A stretch of 64,000 bases of DNA from Burhinus oedicnemus (Eukaryota > Chordata > Aves > Charadriiformes > Burhinidae), in the NCBI GenBank assembly GCA_008921705.1, contig VFFE01007605.1, positions 2,342,986 to 2,406,985 of the forward strand, read 5' to 3'. Both the position numbers and the translations under genes were made by a program. Below the pieces are notes generated by a model. It made no database searches. It was not told the origin of the DNA and was given only the letters and a program-made list of their open reading frames with translations. Shown here piece by piece: positions 22,801 to 36,000 of the stretch; the stretch's first letter is position 1, and the number at the start of each line of letters is the position of its first letter.

Positions 22801-25800
22801 CCTCTCTGTAGCTTTGTGTTTCTACCCCCCTCAAGGGAAGCCTTGGCCAGCCTTGGCAGGTGAGTCCCCAGCTGAATGCTTACACTTCAAAAGGAGGTGA
22901 AGGACAAGCAGCTTTTACTGATTTTTAGCTATCCATTGGCCAAAAAGAGCCCCTTTCTGAACAAGGCTTTGCCCACTTGCTATGCATATTCTCACTACCT
23001 GCCTCTTCAAAACACCCTGCCAGGGATGGAGGGCAGATTGCTGGGTTGTATGTCCAAACCAGAGATGGCAGAAGTACACCTCTGATTTACTAAAGCATAA
23101 TTTTGAAAAAATTGCAGATTTTATCTCTGCAGATATGCTGCGTAACAGCTCGTAACTACAGTCATAAAGAAAGGCTGACTTGTGATATCTGAACAATTCA
23201 GTTTTTACTATCAACTGCTACAAAACACTTGAAACCACAGGTTTCCTGGCTCTTGTATATAGCAATAATTAACCAATAACAAGCCTTTATAGTGTCTTTT
23301 TATGAAAAGATAATACTAAACGTGAAGCATTTCAGTGGCTGATTATATCTGCCCTATATAAAAGCAAAGCTGGCAAGTTCATCAAAATTTGTGGGACATC
23401 AAAATACAGTTTCTTCACTCAGATCTGAAAAAACTAAAAAATGAGCATGTTGAAGGGCTAATGAAACAAACTGAAAGGAGTATTTATCATACAGTGACTG
23501 TGCCATCTTCAAAGTACACAATTTCTTCACAGAGAACAATGAAACACATGGCACATTTAAAAATGAATTTAGTTTAGAAAATCTACCAAAAATGCCCTTA
23601 CCTATATGGTTCTTGACTGTTTTATTCAGATCCTAAAGGAATATTAAGGATATTAAGTTCCAGATTATTTTTTTTCAACTCTTTTTTTTACCTAGTATGT
23701 TTTTAAACTGATTTTTTGGTAGGTACTGCTACAAAAAGCACCTTTAACTTACGAGTTGCTATCTGTAGACGGTAATAGAGGATAGATTGTAAACAGAGAT
23801 TAATGGAGATTTGCAGCTAGTATCTAAATCCACCAGTCATGGGTTTCTTTGGTGCATTGCCAATAAGCTTTGGGCTGCTGTACAGGAACAGGTTCAGATG
23901 TACTTTAGAAAGTCATATAGACTAATTTCTGAGGCTTTCTGTATAGAAGTTTCCTCTTTCGATCTAGTCTAGCACAGATGTACTGTGTCCCTAATTTAAA
24001 ATGAAGTATAGAACAGAAGAATTCTATGCATTTTATAGCTATATTCATTATTGCTCTAAAATTCTGGCAGGTATATACAAACAACAGTAACAAAAAAAAG
24101 TCAGCTAAGGATTTGTCAGTACTGGAAGGAAATAAGTATAAACATGGGCATACACCAGGAGCTTCTGTCTCCTACTTATCTTCCAGATATCAGGTAGGTG
24201 CCTGGCACAGAGCTGCTGCTCATATCTCCAGATTCTTCATCTCATACACAAGATGCAAAGAGCTGGAAGCAAACTGCAGGGCTGAACATATGCCCTTCTT
24301 ATCTAACCCATTACTACAGGCTGCCCACATCATCCAGCCACTCGAAGTCAAGCTTAGCCTTCCTCCTGTGGTTGTCTCTCCTGGAGAGAGATTTACAGGA
24401 AGAGATATTCTACTCACATCTCACGTTTATGGTGGTTACAGGAATATTTTGCATAATATTTCACACAGGTTTCATAATACATCCTTTCTGTACTTTGATC
24501 AACAGTGATATTCACATTTTTTATCGTTGGGCTTCGAAGTAGTAATCAAGAAAAACAATTTGAGTAAACCCATGAGTTGATTAGTATAAGAAAGCTTTCA
24601 GGAAATCAAAAGTTTCCGGAGACCAAAGAATGAACATGTATCAATTCAGAATCAGTATGCTCTGAACTTGAAAAATGTACAAGAACAGTGTGAAAAGTTA
24701 AAGACAAGCCTCCTGAGATTATTGGCTGTTTCTTAACTAGTTTTTAACAGAAGGACTCCAGGAGAGTAGATGGGGGGGCGGGGGGGAATTAAGAAAATAA
24801 TGTCAAGGATGTTTATTGTCAGATCAAGTAGGAAAACATGCAGTATATTGTGCTGTACAACACTAGTTCATTCAGATAATTCTCACAAAAATAAATCACT
24901 ACCAGCTTTTTTGACAAGCTAACTCCAGCATAACTGAATTTCGTAGCAGGACTTCTGCATTTTATTGCAAGCCCTGCTTCATTTTCACCATGACCATGAT
25001 TTTGACAAATCCACATAACTAAAGGACAGTCGTGGTTGCACACTTACTATCTTGAACTCTTGGAAGATAACATGGTGCCGGGCTTTGGCCAAAGTTTCGC
25101 ACAGGCACCATCATTGCCGTGCTGAATGATAACTGGGAGTCAGCCTAGCTTTTCTCTGAAAGCAGTTGCATTTGTATCAGTGTGCTAAGCCAAATAAGTA
25201 CTATGTTGTAGCTCCTGCTTTTAAAAGCTAAATTTTAGAACCATGTATTTCACAAACAGTATTGAAAACACAGTGACATACTGTCATTCTTAATTTAAAA
25301 TCCAAATACTTTGTGATCAAACACTGCAGCTCCAACAATTTAAACTTAATCTGAGCAGACTAGAGTAGCAAATGACGATCATGCCCAGAAAGTAGGTTAG
25401 TATGTCATGTTTGCTGGAGGCTTGTGAGCTGCTCTGCTAGACACCAGCTGCTGCACAGGCAGGCAACAAGAAACAACCTGTCTTAGGAACAGAAATCGCC
25501 CAAGTTCTTTTGTAAAAGTTTCTATAATCCACGCTGACTCTGAAATAAAATTAGTGAAAATAATAGCTTATTTACATGCCTGTTTAGAAATGCCTTCCTT
25601 TATAAGAGAGGGTTAAAACATGGGTTTATATGGAGAAATTTTTATGGGACATTAAGCTTTTAGAAATGCAGTAACAGTCTAATATTATCTCTCCAGAAAT
25701 AAGCATGAATCACTAAAGGGAGTAACTGCAAGTATATTGTAATCCTATCCTTTTGTTTGATGGTGTGAGTATATAAGATAGTATATAACAATTGTTTTAC

Positions 25801-26103
25801 ATATGTGCTAGACATAAGTCTTTCAAACAACATTGATAATAGGTACAGTTAACAGTGCCCATTAAACTGCAAAACAAGTATAAGAAAGTTATTGATACAG
25901 ATGATGTTTGTACTCTGTGGAAAGAGCCACCCCAAAGGCATATTAATAGCTTTTAACTTGTCTGAAAATTAATTATGGAGAGCAGAGATACTCTGTTCCT
26001 TTGGTATACTATAGGCATGTTATTAAAATCCCATTAGACCAACATGTTTTAATCTCGAAACTTAAAAAAAAAATAATATAAAAATTGCATCATCTCTAAC
26101 TAG
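22801..26103. other. Intergenic DNA, FBXL21 to IL9, part 1
   Basis: AT-rich sequence with short GC-richer patches, for example 24130-24420, where open frames exist on both strands without recognisable similarity. There is a short G-rich run near 24772-24786. No gene is supported. Confidence 0.45.
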
Positions 26104-26443
26104 CAGAGAGTAAGTTTTACGGTCAGGGCATCACAAGGGCTGGCTGGGAGCCAGGGGGGTACTGCAGCCAGCTGGGCAGGGGCCTCCCCAACTAGCTCAG
26201 CAATGCAGGACCGAAGGTGGCAGCCAGGTTTAACCAAGAGTCCCCAGCACCGGGCAAGTCCCTGGTGATGAGGCAAGTCCAAGAACAAGCCAGGGCAGAG
26301 TGCCTGACGAGGCACAGGGGTGTCAGTGGCTGCAGCATCCTCCAGCAGTGCTCACGGGGGAATTTAAGGGCCAGAGCTGAGCTTAGACAGGCACCTGAGG
26401 CCCTGGGACGTGGGTGTGGGTGAGGCCCCAGGTGAGGCTGCAT
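26104..26443. repeat. Unidentified GC-rich interspersed insert
   Basis: About 340 bases of GC-rich sequence stand sharply out of AT-rich flanks on both sides. The wording ('cacctgaggccctgggac', 'ggtgaggctgca') recalls GC-rich regions of avian retroelements, but I cannot assign a family. The open frames across it carry no recognisable domain. Confidence 0.35.
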
Positions 26444-27840
26444 TAATATCGATTAGGGTATTAATGTATTAGCGCCTGAACACTTTCGATAGGTAACCCT
26501 CCCACTAATCCATAAAACACAGGTTTTGTGGATTCTCTGATTGAATATTATCTGAGCAGCATTAAAAATAAATTGCCAGCTAATTCAACTTCTGTTTACT
26601 GATGTTGATATATAGATTGTCATTTTGGGGAAAAGAAAAAAAAAAAAAGATTCTCTGATTCAAATTTTTATGTCAGTAGCTGTTTGGTAAATACCACAGT
26701 GTGGCTGACTTGAGTACTGAAATCCTCAGAAATGGCTGTGTCCACTTGCATTCTGTTAAATGTCTTTGAGCTGAGCACACAATACATTGTCTTGAAGATG
26801 TTGTCTGTAATAACTGGGCTTCTAATTAGACAATTCAGTAAGTACATGCCGTCCAGACTGAAGAAAACACCAGCCTTGGAGAACTAAGGCTGTCCAAAGC
26901 AGATGACTGAAGATTTGATTTGGTGGGAAAACCAGCCGATAATAGAAATAACTAAGAATAAGTTGGCAGCTGAAGTAGCAGCAAACATTTTGAGTTTTAA
27001 TACTAAGAAAAGGTTTGTAATTTTATAGCTAGTAAATACTCAGGCTACCCACAGAGGCTGCAGAGTCTTCTTTGAAACATTTCAGAGCAGGCAAGCAAAA
27101 TTTTCATCAAGGATGGTCTAGGTATATAAAACTCCACTTCAGAGCAGAGGAAGGGACTCAGTGACCACTTAAGTTCTGCTTCAGTCCTTTGTTTTGATCG
27201 TTCATGCTCTCTTTATGTCTGCATCTCATTTTCTGCTACTGGCAAGTGCCCATTTTTTTCACAGATTTGAGAAGATCTGTTCACCCAGTTGGCAGGAGGA
27301 GGAAGTGGGTTTGTTGGAGTTCCTCTGCCAGGGAGGAAAACTATAAAAATGATGAAGGTTATAAAAGGGGTTTTGACCAGTTTCCCCCACCTTCTTAGGG
27401 ATTTTGTCTGTGGGACCTAGGATTCATGCATACATAAAATAATCTTTTAGCTTTAGCAACCTTATCTTACTTTTGGATTCATATTTGTGACAGCCTTTTC
27501 CAGAAACATGTTTCTGTTAATTCTTTTTCTGTACTATGCACAGATGGTGTAAACATTTTTTATAAGTGTTACATCGATGGCCAGTGAACAAAAAATGCAG
27601 AACTGGCACGTTCTCTGCAATTTGAATTGTTTCTTTGCTCTCTAAGCGTCTGGTTTTTTAAACACGTATTTACTTTCAAGTGTTGCTATAGCATCACTTG
27701 GTCACAAGAGGGAACTCGCGTATCAGTCTCTATGATTTATTTTTTATATTAAGACTCTGAGGACTCTGCAGACTAGTAAACACAGTGTTTAAGGATATGC
27801 ATGTGTGTGAGACGTATAAGTATGCCTGTATAAATCTATT
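26444..27840. other. Intergenic DNA, FBXL21 to IL9, part 2
   Basis: AT-rich sequence with an A-rich run near 26631-26648. No gene, RNA or clear repeat recognised. Confidence 0.4.
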
Positions 27841-27892
27841 TTATAGATTTATATATATATTTATATATAATATTTATATATATTTATATACC
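27841..27892. repeat. AT-rich microsatellite
   Basis: Imperfect TATA/TTTATA repeats over about 50 bases. Such tracts are length-variable and can form cruciforms. Confidence 0.8.
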
Positions 27893-30845
27893 AATGCCTT
27901 TTAGTTATCAAAGAAGGGAAACCATTCACAGAAATCAGGAGCAATAACCCTAGCAGGCATGACAGCAGAAAAGAGCCTTAGAATGGCCCAGAAATAACTT
28001 TATTATACTCATGGCTATATATCTTAGACTCATGGGTTCATGGGCTGTGTCTTATCTCTGTTCCCACACTGCAGTTCTGTAAATCTCAAAACTAATACGA
28101 AGTTACGCTACCAGGACATGGACAGAGCAGAACGTGGTCCCTCCTGCAGTGCCTGACCAGCAGGGATTACTCTCAGCAATAGTTTTGAGCAGCCCTTAGT
28201 TTTAACTTTCTGTTTTGAGCCCAGGATCGCCTTTCACCTTTGCCGAGAGTCCTTTGCCAGCCAAAACTTGACTGTACTTAGGGTCTGTCCCAGAATTCAT
28301 GGTATTGAATGTACATGCATATTGTTTAAGTCTTAACTGTGTTCGTTAAAGGAGAAGACTCAAATACAAATTAATTTTTAACTTCTGGCAGATGCCAGTG
28401 GCAGCAGCATGGATTGTACCGAATCTACTCAAGGCTCATTTTTCTAAAATAAACAAACTTATAAATCCAGAGCTTTCTAACCTGAGAGTTCACCTTGTCC
28501 TCAGAACTTGATGTCACACATCTTCCTACACTGATGTTCCCCTTAGTGAAGCAATTGGCCAGCAATCCTGCTAATGTGTTTGCGAGTTTCTTCAAGAAAA
28601 CACATTATAAAAGCCCCTAATAAACTGAGCACAGCATGGGAACTTTTCTTGGAAACGTTGCTGCTGTTTCTGTCCAGCTGCTGGAGAAGACAGCCTGTAC
28701 ACAGCATACAAGACAGTTCAGTAGCTGGATTTGGAGCTGAATTTGGTGATATTTGAGCTGTAGATTCTCAGGGTGGTTGGTTTCCCAGGAATCGGTAGCA
28801 ACCTTCCTGTGTGGAAGTGAACTGCCTTGTCTCACCCCTGGGGTGTCTCTGGTCCCTCACACAGATTCATTAAGCACTGCTGTCTCGAGCACAAATTGTA
28901 GTGGCCCTTTAGCTTATCCCATGGCTGTGAAGCAGTGCAAACCAACTGTGCTATGCCAGCAGGAACTATGTAACAGGGTGATACTTGCAGAATGCAGTCC
29001 TGGTCAGTTTGTCTTTCAGGTGTATCATGTCCATTTTGAACATTTCCCGTTTTGTCCTCTGACCTTGTGAGTTCCTTAGTTCCCTTCAAGTTTTCTTTCT
29101 GTACAACTACTACGCTTCAAATACAGCATTGTGAAGAACGTCCCCACCGTGGCTGGTGGCACTGCTACAGATGCAGTGGATGTTGGGCCACACATCGGTG
29201 ATATGTTGCAATGAATTTGGGACCCTTGAGAAAAGAGGTGTCCTGTGCCATAGGGTTGATTCCTAGAAGAACTCTTACATATTCTGTTTGGGATCTGGCA
29301 GTAGATGCTTAGAGACACATGCAAGTTTCAAGAAGCGCAGAGTGGATTCTGTTAAACTGCTTCTTGTTTATGCAATGAAAGACACTGTAGGTAGGAGAAG
29401 GCGGCTTTCCTAACCTGAACTTGCTTACTAAACCACAAATCACGTGAATATCTGTCAATTTTGATAGATGGTAGGGCTCCTGGTCTTAAAACTTCTAAGA
29501 GAAGGTTAAGCGTAACTAATCATTATCTCTAATCTGCACATCTGGTTTATTAAACAATCTAATTATTAATTTAACGGCACCACACCTGCATACCATTGTT
29601 CTGTTTGTTTAACTTGGTGGGATAAGGAAGTTTGCACAATCTAATTTTGAAGATCTTAAAAGTCTGGGATTAGTCCAAGAAAATTACAAATAATGTTAGA
29701 CCTCAGACCAGGTGTATAGTCATGAACATGTCTTGTGCTGTTAGGACTTAATCACGTGGTACCGTAACCTGGATCTAAGCACAAACACACTATAGAAAGG
29801 TGACAACCCTCTCAAGGTTGTGTCTTCTAACTGCTGTAATAATTTTGTGTGCTGTTGCTGATTCTGGACTTGGTTTGTGTCTCGATAAACTTTTAGATGC
29901 CCTTTACTAGTGTATATGTGTCTTTTTGTAATAAATATAGCCAAATTACGGGACTGGATGGTCCTTCTTGGAAAAGAGTATGTGATAGGATGCTGTTGTT
30001 ATTCTCTGAGTCTGGGCTGTAGCCACTCTCTTCCTTGTGGATTAATCTGCAATAACTGGTATTCCAGCTTGATCAGGAATTTTGGTAGGGTTAACTGCAA
30101 ATATATAGTTACCAAAGTGTGAAGTAAAACCAAAGCATGGTGATAACTGAACTTCATTTCAAGAAGAGTGCCAACTGTGGAACCATATGGAATTGTTTGG
30201 TTGTTTCCAAGAAACTTGGAGATAAAATTGAATCGGAACAAAAAACATTTAGCCTTTGTAATTAATTCTCCTAAAGTTTTCTTAGGACACCTCATTCAAA
30301 AATAGGAGAGTTTCCTTAGTTTTCAGTTGCTGAAAATGAAAAAAATTCCATAAGTTTTCCAGTGGGAATATGAATGGATGGATACTCCTTGAAGATATTT
30401 CTATTTTGAGGACACAGCCATTTAGATCGTACATTTAGTATGGAAAAGATTCAGTTAGATTTTGTAGGAATTCATTTTAAATGCATCCATTATATTTTTC
30501 ATGTCAGACAAGACTTGTAAGGAGTCATAGTTCTGCCAGGTTTCCTTTCATTATTGGTAAATCTGAAGAGGATGAAGCATGTTGCCACAAGTACTTACCT
30601 GGGTGTTGATTGAAAAGATACCTTTAATGAATGCACTTAGAACTGGCCTTTTTGAACAGAGAAACTGACAACTTGTCCAAGGAAAATTTCTTGATATGCC
30701 TAAATTTACTTAACTGAGGGCACCCAATGCAGGTACAGTCCTGTTCTTCTTTGCCCTCTCCCAGCTGTATGAAGACTCAGATGGAAAATGAAGGATTATT
30801 TTTAGGTTGGACAGTTTTCCATCCCACATAGCTCTATCATTCCTG
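27893..30845. other. Intergenic DNA, FBXL21 to IL9, part 3
   Basis: Mixed-composition sequence. Several short open frames occur, none with recognisable similarity or flanking splice sites that chain together. I see nothing else in it. Confidence 0.4.
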
Positions 30846-30975
30846 TGTTGGAAACTGTTTAGCAGTTTGGAACTGTTTGTTCCAAAGCCCAGGTATTTTC
30901 TAGTCAGTGGATCACCTCCTGCGGACAGCAGGTGGCAAAGCTGTCAACACTGGTCAGGATCTTCTAACCACCACT
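30846..30975 (+). repeat. Dispersed repeat, copy A
   Basis: It shares ordered blocks with 32018-32155: 'gttccaa.gccca.g.attttcta', 'tgga.c.cct' and 'ggatcttct', in the same orientation and spacing. The family is unknown. A divergent interspersed repeat or an old local duplication are both possible. Confidence 0.4.
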
Positions 30976-31473
30976 TCCCCGAAGGATTTTAGGACTTTCT
31001 GTTGATACTATAGTCAGTCTGCTTGCCAAGAAGTTCAGTTACTTTGTTTGAGGCAGGAATTCTGTCTGTATTTTGACTCAGTACATTTTAAATGTCTCCA
31101 TAAGATATTTGTATTCAAGAGAATGACCTCTGCTAGGACATTTCATTTTGATAAAATACCTCTAGTATCAAGCAAGTATCAGACTAGGCTTCCGTATGCC
31201 TCTGCCAACTACTTCCTGATGCATGTCTCATGTATATGTTCAGACAGAGGTTCTCTTCAGTCATTTTATCATAATCTTCTTCCTTATATAAAAAAAATAT
31301 AAAATGAAAGTAAGGTAAAATTCTCTGTTCATTTCTGTAGCTGGTATTGCTTTGCTCTCTGCAGTCGTGGGGCTGGCTGCAGAGCATTCCTGCAGTACTC
31401 ACCTCTTGCCCCTACTTCACCCACACCGTTCTGCTTCCCTGGTGGTTTCCTGTCATGCAAGGGGATTTCTCAG

Positions 31474-32002
31474 TGTCGTGGTTTAATCCCAACCAGCAAC
31501 TAGGACCACGCAGCCTCTTGCTCACCCCTCCCTCCCGCTCCCACAAAGGTAGGGAGAAGAGGGAGAAAAGGAGGGGAAAGGATAAAAAAACCTCATGGGT
31601 TGAGATAAAGACAGTTTAATAGAACAATAACAGAAAAAGAGAATTACAATAATAATAATAATGGTAAAAGAATATGCAAGAGACAAATCAGTTCTCACTG
31701 CCTGGTGTATTGGTTGCTCAGCCTGACTGGAGCAGAGATTGGGGATCCCCACCCCCAGCCAACCCCCCCATTTATATACTAAGCGTGACATATATGGTAT
31801 GGAATATTCCATGGGCCATTCTGTTCTTCTGTGTTCTCCTTCTCAGCTTCTATGGGAAGGTGAAAAAAGTCCTTGACTAGTATAAACATCGCTTAGCAAC
31901 AACTAAACCAATATGCATTATTGACATTCCTTTCATACCAAATCAGAAAACACAGCAACCACTAGAAAGAAAATTAACTCTGTCACAGCTGAAACCAGGA
32001 CA
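31474..32002 (-). mobile_element. Solo LTR of an avian endogenous retrovirus (LTR 1)
   Basis: 529 bases with TGTCG..CAGGACA ends (TG..CA) and a perfect 5-bp target-site duplication CTCAG at 31469-31473 and 32003-32007. On the - strand a TATA box (TATATAAA, 31778-31771) is followed downstream by an ATTAAA polyadenylation signal (31620-31615). This orders U3-R-U5 on the - strand. The block at 31594-31620, read in reverse, is the familiar end of a widespread bird LTR. No internal viral genes are present, so this is a recombined solo LTR. Five-base duplications fit ERVL-like elements. Confidence 0.88.
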
Positions 32003-32017
32003 CTCAGTTTACTGCCT

Positions 32018-32155
32018 GGGAAACTCTAGTTCCCCATAACCAGGTTGTTCCAATGCCCAAGCATTTTCTACCTGCTGGACCCCTCCAGGAGGCAATAAGC
32101 ACAGAGCAAAATTTTCATCAGTCATTGGGATCTTCTGGTCTTCTAGTCTGTTCCA
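32018..32155 (+). repeat. Dispersed repeat, copy B
   Basis: It is similar in order and spacing to copy A at 30846-30975 and lies immediately beyond LTR 1. See copy A for the matching blocks. Identity is moderate by eye. Confidence 0.4.
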
Positions 32156-32336
32156 AGGTTTGACGCAAAGCTAAGCTGGTGCAGGGTGGCAAGAACACCT
32201 CCAACAGCAATACTGAGCAGCAGCTCCCACTGAATGCAAGAAGGCTGCTACGTTCTTGCCACTTTTTTTTTTTTTCCTCATCTTTGTGCCCCATGGAAAT
32301 GTGGGCATTTATTGAAATATGCAGAATATGTGCTAT

Positions 32337-33057
32337 TATCATGGTTTGGGCTGGATTGGCCCAATCAGGTGGAATGACTGATGCTCTCTCCTGCTTCGCC
32401 TCAAAGGGAGGCAGGAGAGAGAGAGAAAAAGAGAGACTTAAGAGTTTAGAAGGAACTAAACTACTTTAACGAAATATTAATAATAAAATAATTTTAAAGA
32501 AAGGAAAATAATGAAATATATACAAAACTGTATCAAGCTCCTAGGATGACAATCTCGTAACCAGCAGGCACTGGGGAAGTCCCAGACTGGACTCAGTGAT
32601 GAATGGGAACTGGATTCCGGGTTCAGGATCAGGATCAAAGGCAGACGCAGAGACAGAGTCCTCCTCGGACGCCAGCCATTGAAGAAAGCGGGCTGACCCT
32701 TTGATCCCTCAGCTTTTATACTGAGCATGAGGCAGATGGGATGGAATACCCTGCTGGTCAGGTTTGGGTCACCTGTCCTGTCTGCTCCTCCCCACAGGTG
32801 TGACCCCTCTACACTTTTCCGCTTCTCACCCTCCAACGGGGCAAATAACAAAGTTGACTGGCCTTGGTTGTTACAGCAATAAGGATAAGCAAGAGCCTCT
32901 CTGCATCCCATTCCTTGGCATCAGCTGTAAACATGTGTCTTACCACTCTGAGAATGAACAGTTTTCTGCACAACGTGCTGTTAATTTCAGCAGTTAGAAG
33001 AGGCCTAGCTAAAAGTTACTGAACAAGATTGGTCCTGTTTTACCTCAAACCAGGACA
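32337..33057 (-). mobile_element. Solo LTR of an avian endogenous retrovirus (LTR 2)
   Basis: 721 bases. The right end is AAACCAGGACA, as in LTR 1. The left end is TATCATGGTTTGGG, a decayed form of the expected TGTC.TGGTTT. The flanks GCTAT (32332-32336) and GCTGT (33058-33062) are a target-site duplication with one mismatch. A TATA box, TATAAAAG, lies on the - strand (32720-32713), so it is oriented like LTR 1. It differs in body sequence and is another subfamily. The decayed end and the mismatch suggest it is older than LTR 1. No viral coding sequence is seen. Confidence 0.82.
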
Positions 33058-33062
33058 GCTGT

Positions 33063-36000
33063 ATACACATAGCTTTTCTTAATTGCATATAGATCAGTAA
33101 GAGGATTATTGGAATGGCGAAAGCTGCATAAAGTTATCCTTCGCCTGCCCATCTTCTCCTCTGTGGCCCATCAGTATCACAGAGTCTGCAAGGAGCAGGG
33201 AGACCATACTTTAAAACACCTAAATTTCCCTTCCCTGTTCCCCAGAACTGTTCCACAACTTTTGCTGCCTCAGTCAGCCACCAATGAAGGGGATCAATGA
33301 GTCCTAAATGCCTCTTTTCTTAAATCACTGTGAGATGTGCTAAACCAACTAGTCCTTAGGGGTGCTTGCCTCTAAATAGCTGATAACGATTAAATGCATT
33401 TTTGCACTCTTCCTTCCTCGGAAACACCATAGCCTTTACTTCTTACTACGCTGTGTTGCTGAAAATACCTTGTGGGGATCTTTAAGTCTTCATGCTTTCC
33501 TTTCTACTGCATTTTACTTAGTAATATGATGTCAGGTGTATGGGAGCACTGCAAAATGAGTGAGAAACTTTTTCTGCCACCGTGGAACAATCTTATATCT
33601 CAATGGCTGATTTATATCCTGCCTGAAGTCGGTGTCAGACAGAACATCTCTCTTCTCTCCCACAGGCTGCTTGCAAAGTCAGAAGTAGGCTGATCATTAT
33701 CTGCATCTCTTAAGTCACGATTTCCCTCTTATTTTGCTCTTTTACAATTCCAATGTTGTGGGGATTCAGGGGAAACTCCCCTCACTCCTGGGCTTTTTGT
33801 TGACCTATTACCCTGGAAAGTAGTTATTTGGTCTGAAAGTTATCAAATTAAAAACTAGCAAGATGAACACAATAAACAAATCAAGGACATCTGTTTTCTT
33901 GTGAAGTCTCTTGATGATGCTTTTCTGACATGAGTAAAAAGAAATCTCACTGACACTGTACATGGAAAAATGTCTTTAATGTAGTTTCTTACTTACTGTC
34001 ACTTTTTCTAGATTATAACCTGATATAAACTTAGGATTGTTTCACATATTACTATGCTACTAGATTTAAGATAGCAGAAACAATTCAGGCACATTGCTCA
34101 TTTGTAAGCATCTTTGATTTTTAAAGCCAGTATGTGAATCAGAAAAAAAGGCCGTTATGGCAACCTAGGTGTTGTGTTAGCAAAGGATTTTGCGTTCTCT
34201 TTCCAGCCCTTTCACTCCTTTGGTTGCCTGAGCCGTGCTGCTGCTGAGCTATGATCCGTTCTGTGTCTCCACAGGAAGAAGTCAGTATTTATCTTGTATC
34301 TCATAACAGCAGTGTGAACATTCGGGATTATTTACAGAAGTTCATACAAGGTGACAAAAGGTTACTGTTTGAACTGGTGCTTGGTGGGCAACTTACACTA
34401 CTGTGTCCATGAAGATGCTGTAATTTATAGATCACCATGGTTGTTTCCATGAGAGATGCAGCTAAAAGTCCCGGGAATTTTTAGTTCTAACTTTTGGAGA
34501 TTTATTGGTTGATTGAATCAAAAGTGGGAGACCAATAGAGAAGATGGGAAGGGAGCTATAACCAGATGTGGGCAGGTATAGGCTTCTCTGGGGGAAAACA
34601 GGCTGGAAATGGTAGTTACTTTGGCTGTAGCCTTCCCAGTAGCACCACCTGGTATTATGTGTGCTGTCGTTTGTGGCTGGGTGATATTAAACGATGATGT
34701 GCATTGAATTCTGCAAGCAAACACTGTCAGTCTTCAGATAATTGTAAAATGCAGAGTATTGGGGAGAAACGAGTTCTCCGTCTCACCAAACTCTTGTTTC
34801 CTTACTTTTCTGTAAAACTGGAAGAGTGAGGCTTGTGCACGTGCCTCCGGAGTGTGTTGTGAGAATTAGCCAGATAAGATCAGCTTTCTTACAGAACTAT
34901 GTAAATGCCAAGTGTGATTTATGACTGGGAAGCATTTGAATGGCAGCCCAGTGCCTCTCCTTCCCATAGCATGGCATATACCGGACTTGTTCTTACAGGG
35001 GTACAAGAGACTCAGAGAAAAACAAGAACATACCAGATGCACTGGGGCAGTTATAGTCCCTCCAAAAATAGCTTCTAAACCAGTGTTTACCTATCTGTCA
35101 TTGGAGACAGCTTGTTATTAGATCTTTGACACTGCTTAGGGCTTGGGCTTGTCCTGCAGCAGGTCATGGAGTAAAGTAAAATCAGGGGTAGTGGACTGGA
35201 GCACACAGCTTTGGCTCTGCTGCTGTTCTGCTGCCGTGATGGGTATCGTAGCAGAGACTCAAGTATATAAAGCTGTCCTGGTCAGGTTTCTGAAGACAAC
35301 ACTAAAAGTTTTTTAACAGCCATGCTACTAAGTAGATGCCCGAGCTAAGCAAATACTACTGTGGAACTGCAGATGTTGTGAATGAGTTTCTGGCTGAGTG
35401 CTGTCAGCAAATACCTTTCAAAGAAAGGGTTGTGTGCTGGCTGGCGTAGCAGTATTGTCAGAATTCTTCCTCGCTGAAGAGTAAATTAGCTTCTCAGGTG
35501 TCTTTGGGTCACTCATACGACACAGTTTAACATTACTTCATGCTAATGTGGAAGAATCATATGGTTGTGGAGATATGTGGTATGGAATTGGCCTGTACAT
35601 TCCCAACACTTAACTCTTGTGAGACAGACATTCCTGAAGAAAGAGGTGCTAGGTACAGAGATAATGGTGTTACTTTCCAGTTTGCAGAAAGCAGCCAGTC
35701 CTGCCCTGCATCCTCAGGTATCGAGGGTTTCTGTCTCAGAAATCATAAAGGAAATAGTGTTCAGAACCTCTTTTTCCTGGTATTAGTCGTAGAAGCAAGG
35801 CACATATTTGAAAACAAGCACGTACCTTGCCATGAACACCTGGACAGGGTTGAATGGTTGGAAGAAGGGCTCTTTCCTAAAATCGTGGTTGATTATTAAT
35901 TCCCGTTGTAAATCTATTCCACAGTAAAATCTACTTGTGCCGACAAGTCATCTTGTATACCAAATTTCTGACCTTCTTCACCTCCTCTGTCCCCCCTGCC

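Noticed and set aside
24026..24508. 160-codon open frame on the + strand
   Set aside because: It has a hydrophobic start but no family similarity. A second frame overlaps it on the same strand. Best read as chance.
32477..32911. 144-codon frame on the - strand
   Set aside because: It lies wholly inside LTR 2, where no protein is expected.
31474..33057. A complete endogenous provirus between the two LTRs
   Set aside because: The two LTRs differ in sequence and each has its own target duplication. The 334 bases between them hold no viral gene, so they are separate solo LTRs.
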